A stretch of DNA of 11,206 nt from Desulfovibrio sp. UBA4079 (GTDB taxonomy: Bacteria > Desulfobacterota > Desulfovibrionia > Desulfovibrionales > Desulfovibrionaceae), in NCBI GenBank assembly GCA_002382645.1, contig DFYP01000011.1:1-11206 (forward strand), read 5' to 3'. The first letter of the stretch is position 1. Every line of letters starts with the position of its first letter. The position numbers were made by a program, and so were the translations under genes. Positions 1 to 6,158 of the stretch are shown here, one piece after another. Under the pieces are notes generated by a model that was not told the DNA's origin, did no database searches, and was given only the letters and a program-made list of their open reading frames with translations.

Positions 1-656
1 TCCAGTTCATATTCCTTCCAGCCGAGAACCGATTCTTCGATCAGCACCTGTCCGATCAGACTGGCGTCCAGTCCGCCGGCGGCGATCGTGCCCAGGTCCT
101 CAGGATTGTAGGCCACGCCGCCGCCTGTGCCCCCCAACGTAAAAGCCGGCCGGACGATCACGGGAAAACCAAGCCGGATGGCGGCCTCCTGCGCTTCCGG
201 CAGAGTTGTGGCGATGTGACTTTCGGCCATTCTAAGTCCGATGCGCGATATGGCCTGGCGGAAAAGCTCGCGGTCTTCGGCCTTGTGGATTGCCGCAAGA
301 GACGCGCCGATGAGTTCGACATGAAAACTGCTCAAAACGCCCATTCTGTCGAGTTCGATGGCGGTGTTGAGGCCGGTCTGACCGCCGAGCGTAGGCAGCA
401 AGGCGTCGGGACGTTCTTTGGCGATGATCGCCGCCACCACATCCGCCGTCACCGGTTCGATATACGTGTGGTCCGCCATTTCCGGATCGGTCATGATGGT
501 GGCGGGATTGCTGTTGACCAGCACCACCTCATAGCCTTCCGCTTTCAGGACCTTGCAGGCCTGAGTGCCGGAGTAGTCGAACTCACAGCCCTGGCCGATG
601 ACAATGGGACCCGCGCCGATGATCAGAATTTTATGGATGTCGTCTCTTCTGGGCAT
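1..656 (-). CDS. carB: Carbamoyl-phosphate synthase large subunit, N-terminal part (cut by window edge)
   Basis: This large subunit makes carbamoyl phosphate from bicarbonate, ATP and glutamine-derived ammonia, feeding pyrimidine and arginine synthesis in the cytoplasm. About 218 codons are visible of a protein that is usually about 1,070 residues, so the 3' end lies outside the window. Visible marks are the N-terminal phosphate-binding stretch IGAGPIVIGQGCEFDYSG (residues 13-30), NSNPATIMTD (48-57), LPTLGGQTGLN (88-98), KAEDRELF (125-132), the glycine-rich ATP-grasp loop GGTGGG (175-180) and EESVLGWKEYE (207-217). The start ATG lies 2 bases after the porB stop with no clear Shine-Dalgarno, so translational coupling to porB is likely. 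Base composition is lower in GC and richer in GAA/AAA codons than the genes to the right, matching only the end of porB. The identity is firm; the odd point is the neighbour. Confidence 0.95.
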   Translation of the reverse strand, partial: MPRRDDIHKILIIGAGPIVIGQGCEFDYSGTQACKVLKAEGYEVVLVNSNPATIMTDPEMADHTYIEPVTADVVAAIIAKERPDALLPTLGGQTGLNTAIELDRMGVLSSFHVELIGASLAAIHKAEDRELFRQAISRIGLRMAESHIATTLPEAQEAAIRLGFPVIVRPAFTLGGTGGGVAYNPEDLGTIAAGGLDASLIGQVLIEESVLGWKEYEL

Positions 657-658
657 GG

Positions 659-1621
659 CTACTCGAGAGCGGCGCCGGCTGCGCCTTTATCTTGCAGGGC
701 GACCCAGTCCGCGTCAATTTGTGTTTGCGATTGCTCAATGATCCATTCATTTTCCGGCCGGAACAGATGGGCAAAACGTCCCTGCGGCCGCAGAAAGTCT
801 TTCAGCGGAAGTTTCTCCTTCGGGGTGTGTGTAAGCCGGGTCTTTCCGTTTTCCATCTCAAAAAGCGGCCAGTAGCAAGTGTTCACCGCCAGGCGCGACA
901 GGGCGATGGCGTCGTCGGATTTCGAGCGCCAGCCCCGATGGCAGGGTGAAAGGATGTTGATGAACTTGGGGCCTGAAATCGACATGGCTTTTTGAATCTT
1001 GCGCATCAGATCCAGATGATGACTTGGAGAGGCCTGGGCTACATAAGGGATGTTGTGGGCTGCCATGATCCTTGTGATGTCCTTGCGGTGCTGCATTTTA
1101 CCAGGCACCGAACTTCCGGCGGGCGAAGTCGTCGTCGATGCGCCAAACGGCGTCGCGCCCGAGCGTTGCGTGCCGGTGTTCATGTAAGCGCCGTTGTCGT
1201 AGCAGATATAGAGCATGTCATGCCCGCGCTCCATGGCCCCGGACAGGGACTGGAGCCCGATGTCGGCCGTGGCGCCGTCGCCCGCGAAGCAGATCACGTG
1301 GGGCTTCTTCTTGATCTTGCCCTGGCGGTGCAGGACCTTGATGGCGGCCTCGATGCCCGAGCCCACGGCCCCGGCGTTCTCAAAGGCCACGTGGAGCCAG
1401 GGCAGCTTCCAGGCGGTCTGGGGGAAGGGCGAGGTGACGATCTCCATGCAGCCCGTGGCGTTGGCCACGATGATGTCCTTGCCCGCGGCCTTGGTCACCA
1501 TGCCCATGGCCAGGATCTCGCCGCAGCCCTGGCAGGCGCGGTGGCCCGAGGAGATCATGCACTCCTTGGGCGTGTTCTTGGCCGTGATCTTCTCATAGTC
1601 GATGGTGATGTCCCTAAGCAT
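659..1621 (-). CDS. porB: Pyruvate:ferredoxin oxidoreductase, beta subunit
   Basis: The beta subunit carries thiamine diphosphate and the proximal 4Fe-4S cluster of pyruvate synthase/pyruvate:ferredoxin oxidoreductase, which converts pyruvate and CoA to acetyl-CoA, CO2 and reduced ferredoxin. It is 320 residues, a normal length. The cluster cysteines fit C30, C33, C58 and C227, the spacing known from one-chain PFORs. The thiamine diphosphate motif runs from GDG (115-117) to N143, and GAMERGHD plus YMNTG are typical of pyruvate-type PorB. The start overlaps the porA stop by 8 bases and is preceded by a GGGGGGTGG Shine-Dalgarno. The gene is compositionally split. Codons up to about residue 130 match porA (all 11 lysines AAG), whereas beyond about residue 150 six of eleven lysines are AAA. 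My hand count is about 66% GC for 1261-1620 against 57% for 661-1200. The frame is intact across the change, so the product may work, but the gene may be a recombinant or an assembly join. Confidence 0.93.
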   Translation of the reverse strand: MLRDITIDYEKITAKNTPKECMISSGHRACQGCGEILAMGMVTKAAGKDIIVANATGCMEIVTSPFPQTAWKLPWLHVAFENAGAVGSGIEAAIKVLHRQGKIKKKPHVICFAGDGATADIGLQSLSGAMERGHDMLYICYDNGAYMNTGTQRSGATPFGASTTTSPAGSSVPGKMQHRKDITRIMAAHNIPYVAQASPSHHLDLMRKIQKAMSISGPKFINILSPCHRGWRSKSDDAIALSRLAVNTCYWPLFEMENGKTRLTHTPKEKLPLKDFLRPQGRFAHLFRPENEWIIEQSQTQIDADWVALQDKGAAGAALE

Positions 1622-2789
1622 TGCTGTCCACCCCCCAGAGCGTGTAGGTCTTGGCCAGCTTGCCCTTCTTGGCCAGCCGGTACATCTCCTTGAAGTCCGC
1701 CACCGGCACGTCGCGGCCGCCCAGGCCCGCGATGACGTTGACGATCTCGGGCGCGTCCTTGTCCTTGTAGAAGATGGTCTTGAGCTCCTGGGCCACCGGG
1801 CCGCAGACCGAGCCGGGGCTCATGGCCCGGTCGATGACGATGAGCCGCTTGGCGCCCTTGCAGGCCTTCTTGAACTCCTGCACCGGGAAGGGCCGCCAGA
1901 GGCGGATGCGCACCTGGCCCACGTCCTCGCCGTCCTCGTTCAGGCCCTCCACGGCGCTCCAGACGCTCTCGCCGAGCGACCCCATGGTCACGAACAGGGT
2001 CTTGGCCTTCTTTTTCCCGTTGGTCTCGATGAGGTTGTACTTGCGCTCAAAGGTCTTGCCGGCCTCCGCGAGCACCTCCGCCACCACGGCCTTGGAGTCC
2101 AGCAGGGCCTGTTCGCACTGCTTCTTGGCCTCCAGATAGACCTCGGGCACGCCCACCGGGCCCATGGTCACGGGCTTGGCCGGGTCGAGCTTGAGGGCCG
2201 GCTTGTAGGGCGGCAGGAACTTGTCCACCGTGGCCTGGGCCGGGAAGATCACCGGCTCGATCATGTGGGTCAGGATGAAGCCGTCCATGTTCACGGCCAC
2301 GGGCAGGAGCACGCGGTGGTCCTCGGCGATCTTGAAGGCTGCGATGGTCAGCTCGGTGGCCTCCTGGCCGTCCTCCACGAACAGCTGGACCCAGCCGATG
2401 TCGCGCTCGGCCATGATGTCCGAATGGTCGTTCCAGATGGAGATGGGCCCGGACAGCGAGCGGTTGGCCACGGTCATGACGATGGGCAGCCGCTGGGCCG
2501 AGGCGATGAACAGGATCTCGTGCATCAGGGCCAGGCCCTGGGACGAGGTGGCCGTGTACACGCGGGCCCCGGCGGCGGCTGCGCCCACGGCCGCGCTCAT
2601 GGCCGAGTGCTCGGACTCCACGGGGATGAACTCGGCGTCCAGCTCGCCGTTGGCCACGTAGGTGGAGAGCTCCTCCACGATGTGGGTCTGGGGCGTGATG
2701 GGGTAGGCGGAAATCACCTGGGCCCGGGCCTGCTTCACGGCCTCGGCCACGGCCAGGGACACCTCGATGCCGACGCGCTTCTTGAGCAT
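1614..2789 (-). CDS. porA: Pyruvate:ferredoxin oxidoreductase, alpha subunit
   Basis: The alpha subunit of the cytoplasmic pyruvate:ferredoxin oxidoreductase forms, with beta, the thiamine diphosphate active site. The protein is 391 residues, normal for PorA. Visible family marks are SAYPITPQT (27-35), the conserved glutamate in VESEHS (57-62), TATSSQGL (79-86) and the PFOR domain II region with WRPFP followed by the VIDR and PGS motifs. I chose the ATG at 2789 rather than an in-frame start 14 codons upstream. The 2789 ATG has a perfect GGAGGAG Shine-Dalgarno just before it and shares one base with the porD stop (TGATG), and the protein then begins MLKKRVGIEVSLAVAEAV as expected for the family. 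Overlaps with porD and porB imply a coupled operon. Close relatives act on 2-ketoisovalerate or other 2-oxoacids, so pyruvate as substrate is likely but not proven. Confidence 0.93.
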   Translation of the reverse strand: MLKKRVGIEVSLAVAEAVKQARAQVISAYPITPQTHIVEELSTYVANGELDAEFIPVESEHSAMSAAVGAAAAGARVYTATSSQGLALMHEILFIASAQRLPIVMTVANRSLSGPISIWNDHSDIMAERDIGWVQLFVEDGQEATELTIAAFKIAEDHRVLLPVAVNMDGFILTHMIEPVIFPAQATVDKFLPPYKPALKLDPAKPVTMGPVGVPEVYLEAKKQCEQALLDSKAVVAEVLAEAGKTFERKYNLIETNGKKKAKTLFVTMGSLGESVWSAVEGLNEDGEDVGQVRIRLWRPFPVQEFKKACKGAKRLIVIDRAMSPGSVCGPVAQELKTIFYKDKDAPEIVNVIAGLGGRDVPVADFKEMYRLAKKGKLAKTYTLWGVDSNA

Positions 2790-3079
2790 CACTTCTCCTC
2801 CATGACCATGGCGATGGCCTGCTTCGGGCACTCGTTGGCGCAGATGCCGCAGCCCTTGCAGTAGGCGAAGTTCGGGCGGAAGAAGCCGTCCTTGCCCTCA
2901 CTGATGCAGAACTCGGGGCAGTAGAGTTCGCACATGCCGCACTTGATGCACTTGTCCTCGTCCAGGCGGGGAATGAGCGTGCGCCAGTCCCCGGTCTTGA
3001 GCTTGGCCGCGCTGCCCGGCGCGAGAATGGCCGCCCCCAGGGCCAGATCCTGCCAGGCGCACAACGACTTCTTGGCCAT
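2789..3079 (-). CDS. porD: Pyruvate:ferredoxin oxidoreductase, delta (ferredoxin-like) subunit
   Basis: This 96-residue ferredoxin-like subunit passes electrons from the alpha/beta catalytic core to soluble ferredoxin. Two 4Fe-4S motifs are clear: C44-x2-C47-x2-C50-x3-C54-P and C74-x2-C77-x2-C80-x3-C84-P. The N-terminal tail (KTGDWRTLIP, 28-37) is typical of PorD of four-subunit enzymes. The ATG is preceded by AAAGGAGG at good spacing. A second ATG 5 bases upstream is out of frame and can be ignored. It is the first gene of porD-porA-porB and its stop shares one base with the porA start. In the usual gamma-delta-alpha-beta enzymes a gamma subunit (about 180-200 residues) is encoded alongside. 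None is present here, upstream or between the genes. Confidence 0.93.
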   Translation of the reverse strand: MAKKSLCAWQDLALGAAILAPGSAAKLKTGDWRTLIPRLDEDKCIKCGMCELYCPEFCISEGKDGFFRPNFAYCKGCGICANECPKQAIAMVMEEK

Positions 3080-3206
3080 GCCATGCCTCCTTTGGCGTGG
3101 TTTCGCGGAAACGGAAAGATCGGTCGTGCCTATCCGATTTTTTTCCCGGCAGGGCCAAAAAAAACGGTCAGCGGAAATATGGGCCGGTGAACGGCAGGGG
3201 AGGGGG

Positions 3207-3992
3207 TCAGTCGAACAGGACGGAACCGGCCTGGAGCAGGTCGTCCAGTGCGCTGTCCGTGAGGCGCAGGCGGCGCTGGAGGATGTGCATCTCGGCCCCG
3301 GGATCGAACAGCGGGTAGTCCGAGCCGAACAGGATGCGCTCGCGGGGGTGGCGGTTCCAGATGGCGAAAAGCTGCTCGTCGGGGATGAAGGCCAGGGTGC
3401 TGGAGGTGTCCAGGAACACGTCCGTGCCCACCAGGTGCTCCAGGGCCCATTTCCAGTGGAGATAGCCGCCCATGTGCGCGGCGATGACCTTGCGGCCCGG
3501 GAAGGCCTGGGTGAGCGCGGCCAGCTTGCGCGGGCAGGAGGGGTTCTTGTCCGGGTCCTGGTCGTCGCCCACGTGGACCATGAGGACCAGGTCCCGGGGC
3601 ACCATCTCCATGAGCTGGTAGAAGGCCGGGTCGTCCAAGAAAAAATCCTGGAAATCAGGGTGGAACTTGAGCCCGCGGATATGGGCCGCGGCGAGCCGCT
3701 CCAGCTCGCGCTGGTTGTCGTGGTAGCCCGGGTGCAGGGAGCCGAAGGCGATGACCTCGGGGTGCTTGCGGGTCAGCTCGATGGCCCAGTTGTTGGCCGG
3801 GACCACCTGGGAGGGCTCGGTGGCCGCGGTGTGCAGCATGACCGTGTCCAGCCCGGCGCGCCCGGCCCGGGCCAGGAGGTCCTCCACCGTGCCCGAGCCC
3901 ACGGGCGTGATGCCGTAGTGCTCAAAGAGCTGGTCCAGGACCTTTTGGGCGATCTTGGGGTGGAAGGCGTGGGTGTGGACGTCGATACGCAT
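3207..3992 (-). CDS. Metal-dependent hydrolase, amidohydrolase 2 family (COG2159-like)
   Basis: This is a predicted cytoplasmic TIM-barrel metal-dependent hydrolase or decarboxylase of the amidohydrolase-related group; the substrate is unknown. It is 261 residues. Barrel metal-site motifs are in order: D4-x-H6-x-H8 on the first strand, GLKFHPDF (107-114) where some relatives have a carboxylated lysine, VHVGDD (H140), AAHMGG (H173) and FGSDYP (D225). All expected ligand positions are kept, so it should be active. The ATG is preceded by AGGAA about 9 bases upstream, a modest ribosome site. It stands 127 bases upstream of porD on the same strand and is divergent from tatA, so it could be co-transcribed with por, but nothing ties it to pyruvate metabolism. 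Relatives include 5-carboxyvanillate and aminocarboxymuconate-semialdehyde decarboxylases and many uncharacterised proteins. Confidence 0.85.
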   Translation of the reverse strand: MRIDVHTHAFHPKIAQKVLDQLFEHYGITPVGSGTVEDLLARAGRAGLDTVMLHTAATEPSQVVPANNWAIELTRKHPEVIAFGSLHPGYHDNQRELERLAAAHIRGLKFHPDFQDFFLDDPAFYQLMEMVPRDLVLMVHVGDDQDPDKNPSCPRKLAALTQAFPGRKVIAAHMGGYLHWKWALEHLVGTDVFLDTSSTLAFIPDEQLFAIWNRHPRERILFGSDYPLFDPGAEMHILQRRLRLTDSALDDLLQAGSVLFD

Positions 3993-4027
3993 GCTGTTTT
4001 GATTCCTGCAAGGTTGCGGAAAGTCTG

Positions 4028-4058
4028 CCTATACGAGGTCCGTCCCCGGGGCAAGGGC
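4028..4058 (-). promoter_or_regulatory. Tentative sigma70-type promoter for the amidohydrolase gene
   Basis: On the minus strand a TATAGG hexamer (4033 down to 4028) lies about 36 bases before the start codon, with a CTTGCC-like hexamer about 16 bases further upstream. Only the -10 is persuasive, so this is a weak call based on eye alone. Confidence 0.25.
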
Positions 4059-4105
4059 GGGGCGCTCACTCCAAGATTACTTTCTTGAAATCATGGGGAA
4101 TTTTT

Positions 4106-4135
4106 TTGGGGAATCTCCGGCGAATGGGATACACT
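4106..4135 (+). promoter_or_regulatory. Tentative sigma70-type promoter for tatA
   Basis: TTGGGG (4106-4111) and TACACT (4130-4135) are separated by 18 bases, with a run of seven T just before the -35. The expected transcript start lies about 35 bases before the tatA ATG. Both hexamers are only partial matches to consensus. Confidence 0.35.
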
Positions 4136-4175
4136 CCCCTTCCGCATGGGCCGGGACCCGGCCCGGGAGGTGCGC

Positions 4176-4364
4176 ATGTTCGGCATCGGTTCCACGGAAC
4201 TGCTCGTGATCCTGGTCATCGCCGTGCTGGTCTTCGGCTCCAACCGTCTGCCCGAGATCGGCGCGGGCATGGGCAAGGCCATCCGCGACTTTCGCAAGGC
4301 CGCCTCCGGGGGGCCGGAGGAATCCAGCGAGCCCGAGCCCAAGCGCATCGACAAATCCGAGTGA
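4176..4364 (+). CDS. tatA: Sec-independent protein translocase subunit TatA
   Basis: TatA is a small inner-membrane protein that oligomerises to pass folded, often cofactor-bearing proteins across the membrane in the twin-arginine pathway. The 62-residue product has a very short N-terminus, one membrane helix (about residues 6-20), the conserved hinge FGSNRLPEIG (20-29), an amphipathic helix (about 30-44) and a charged, acidic/basic tail. The ATG at 4176 follows GGGAGGTG at ideal spacing. An upstream in-frame ATG at 4146 would add 10 residues before the helix that TatA proteins lack. The short length and the FGSNRLPEIG hinge favour TatA over TatB. No tatB or tatC is adjacent, so the channel partner is encoded elsewhere. 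A small membrane protein gene follows 8 bases later on the same strand. Confidence 0.92.
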   Translation: MFGIGSTELLVILVIAVLVFGSNRLPEIGAGMGKAIRDFRKAASGGPEESSEPEPKRIDKSE

Positions 4365-4372
4365 GGATACAG

Positions 4373-4546
4373 ATGGGCAAATACGGATGCGTGCTCCAGG
4401 CCATGGTCATGATGCTCGTGGCCCTGGCGGCCATGGGGCTCTATGAATACGGACAGACGCTCCCGGCCGCGGCGCTGGGGCTGATCGCCCTGGGGGTCAT
4501 GGGCTGGGGGCTCTGGATCGTCAATCGCAAGTCTTCGGGCGACTAG
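4373..4546 (+). CDS. Small two-helix membrane protein, unknown function
   Basis: I do not recognise this 57-residue protein. It has two predicted membrane segments (about residues 7-23 and 30-50) joined by a short YEYGQTLP turn, and ends in a basic-then-polar tail (NRKSSGD). It starts 8 bases after the tatA stop with GAGG placed 6 bases before the ATG, so it is probably made from the tatA transcript. Its stop codon overlaps that of the convergent thioesterase gene within a shared CTAG. The ribosome site, hydrophobic pattern and high third-position GC support it as a real gene. A role in Tat transport is only a guess from position. Confidence 0.75.
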   Translation: MGKYGCVLQAMVMMLVALAAMGLYEYGQTLPAAALGLIALGVMGWGLWIVNRKSSGD

Positions 4547-4962
4547 CCGAACAGCCCGCGCAGCCAGTCCGGCACGCGCACCGGCTTGCCCTCGGCGTTG
4601 ACGCAGGCGTGCTCGGTGCTGCCCGTGGCCATGAGCGTGGCGCGGTCCTGGGCATGGACCTCGTAGACGAACAGGAGCGAGGCCCGGCGCCATTCACTGA
4701 TGCCGCAGCGGACCCAGAGCTCGTCGTCGTAGCGGGCCGGAATCCTGTAGCGGCAGCAGGCCTCGCGCACGGGCAGGAACACGCCCCGCTTCTCCACCTC
4801 GGCGTAGCTCATGCCGCGCTCGCGGATGAACAGGCTGCGCGCCCGCTCGAACAGGTGCAGGTACTCGGCGTAATAGACCACGCCCATGGCGTCGGTCTCG
4901 CCATAGGACACGCGGTGGGCCAGCCAGGACTGGGTGGCCGGGAAGTCCGCTCCGGTGCTCAT
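4543..4962 (-). CDS. Acyl-CoA thioesterase, YbgC/4HBT hot-dog fold
   Basis: This is a predicted cytoplasmic thioesterase of the 4-hydroxybenzoyl-CoA thioesterase family, which hydrolyses acyl-CoA or acyl-ACP thioesters. The product is 139 residues, typical for a single hot-dog domain. The family signature runs YGETDAMGVVYYAEY (20-34), with the expected catalytic Asp at D24, followed by FERAR. The ATG at 4962 overlaps the stop of the upstream gene as ATGA. A GTG seven codons upstream is possible, but the overlap is the classic coupled start. It is the last gene of the aminotransferase-hom-apgM-like operon and converges on the small membrane protein gene. The true substrate cannot be read from the sequence, and its place in an amino-acid operon may be fortuitous. 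Confidence 0.88.
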   Translation of the reverse strand: MSTGADFPATQSWLAHRVSYGETDAMGVVYYAEYLHLFERARSLFIRERGMSYAEVEKRGVFLPVREACCRYRIPARYDDELWVRCGISEWRRASLLFVYEVHAQDRATLMATGSTEHACVNAEGKPVRVPDWLRGLFG

Positions 4963-6146
4963 TTCCCCATTCTCTCCAGGCACCAGGGCAGGAGCCCGTG
5001 GCCCTGTTCCAGGAAGAGCCCGGTCTCACCGGCCAGGGCCTCGCTGAAGGCCTGAAGTCCCGAGCCCTGCACCCCGGGGGCCAGGAACAGGAAGGGCACG
5101 GGGTCGGGCGTGTGGGTCTTTTCCTTGATGGGCGTGTAGTGGTCGCAGGCCACCATCCAGGCGGCCTCGTCGCCCAGGGCCTGGCGCAGGGGGCCCACGA
5201 TGCGCGCGTCGAACCGGGCGATGGCCTCGGTCTTGTCCTTGGCGTTGCCCGCGTGTCCGCACTCGTCCGGGCCCTCCAGGTGCACGAACACGAAGTCGCC
5301 CGTCTCCAGGAACTTCAAGGCCGCGTCCACCTTGCCCTGGTAGTTGGTCTCCAAAAGCCCGGTGGCCCCGGGCACCTCCAGCACCTCCATGCCCGCGGCC
5401 CGGCCCAGGCCGCGCACCAGGTCCACGGCCGAGATGACCGCGCCCCTGGGGCCGAAGGTTTTCCGGAAGTCCGGCAGGTTCAGGGGCCGGCCCTGGCCCC
5501 AGGGCCAGATGGAATTGGCCTTGGTCTTGTTGGTCTTGGCCGTGAGCCGCTCGGCCGCGCCGTGGAGCAGGTCCCAGAGCCGGGCCGAGCGCGAGAAGGT
5601 CATCAGGTCCGGCTTGATGGGCTTGTCCGTGATGTCGTGGGGCGGGTTCACGTTGAGCCCGGCCTCGTCCTCCAGGGCCCCGCCCTTCTGCACGAGCAGG
5701 TGGCGGTACTGGACCCCGGGGTGGAAGGTGAAGGTCTCGTCGCCCAGGTGCTTCTGGAGGTCGCGGATGAGCGGCTCGGCCGCCGCGGTGCTGATGTGCT
5801 TGGCGGAATAGTCGCGCATCTTGCCGTTGAGGCCCAGGTTGGTCACGGTCACCAGGTTGCAGCGCCAGACCAGGTCGTCGGGGTCGAGCGTGAGGCCCTG
5901 GGCCGCGGCCTCGATGGGCCCGCGCCCGGTGTGGTGCGCGGCCGGGTCAAAGCCGAGCAGCGCCATGTTGGCCACGTCCGAGCCCGGGGCCATGCCCTCC
6001 GGCACCGTGCGGCAGCGGCCCACCAGGGCCTTGCCCGCCATGGCGTCCAGGTTCGGGGTCGCGGCGGCCTCCAGCGGGGTCTTGCCCCCCAGGGCGTCCA
6101 GGGGCCAATCGCCCATGCCGTCGGCGATGAGGAAAAGAAGCTTCAT
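4959..6146 (-). CDS. apgM: ApgM-family phosphotransferase: cofactor-independent phosphoglycerate mutase-like, candidate homoserine kinase
   Basis: This is an alkaline-phosphatase-superfamily protein of the archaeal-type cofactor-independent phosphoglycerate mutase group (COG3635), 395 residues. Visible marks are the N-terminal metal-site IADGMGDW (7-14), the catalytic serine in PGSDVANMALLGFDP (S56), GPIEAAAQG (76-84), and the C-terminal metal cluster with LEGPDECGH and CDHYTPIKEKTHTPDP. Part of this family has been proposed to be a homoserine kinase in bacteria that lack ThrB (TIGR02535, as I recall). Here it lies 12 bases after homoserine dehydrogenase, exactly the context behind that proposal. 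So two roles are open: 3-/2-phosphoglycerate interconversion, or phosphorylation of homoserine for threonine synthesis. I favour the second from context. It is coupled to the thioesterase gene by an ATGA overlap. Confidence 0.88.
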   Translation of the reverse strand: MKLLFLIADGMGDWPLDALGGKTPLEAAATPNLDAMAGKALVGRCRTVPEGMAPGSDVANMALLGFDPAAHHTGRGPIEAAAQGLTLDPDDLVWRCNLVTVTNLGLNGKMRDYSAKHISTAAAEPLIRDLQKHLGDETFTFHPGVQYRHLLVQKGGALEDEAGLNVNPPHDITDKPIKPDLMTFSRSARLWDLLHGAAERLTAKTNKTKANSIWPWGQGRPLNLPDFRKTFGPRGAVISAVDLVRGLGRAAGMEVLEVPGATGLLETNYQGKVDAALKFLETGDFVFVHLEGPDECGHAGNAKDKTEAIARFDARIVGPLRQALGDEAAWMVACDHYTPIKEKTHTPDPVPFLFLAPGVQGSGLQAFSEALAGETGLFLEQGHGLLPWCLERMGK

Positions 6147-6158
6147 GGGTCCGCCTGG

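Noticed and set aside
2790..2831. Upstream start adding 14 residues to PorA
   Set aside because: The added peptide (His/Gly-rich) overlaps the end of porD in another frame, whereas the 2789 ATG has a perfect Shine-Dalgarno and the family N-terminus.
1602..2864. Long plus-strand open frame opposite porA
   Set aside because: It is the antisense of a recognisable gene, with His/Gly/Leu-rich composition and no motif or ribosome site.
3138..3164. T7 - CCCGGCAGGGCC - A8 inverted repeat upstream of porD, possible terminator
   Set aside because: The T-run comes before the stem on both strands, so no U-tract follows the hairpin in either direction. It may bend DNA, but I cannot support a terminator or promoter element there.
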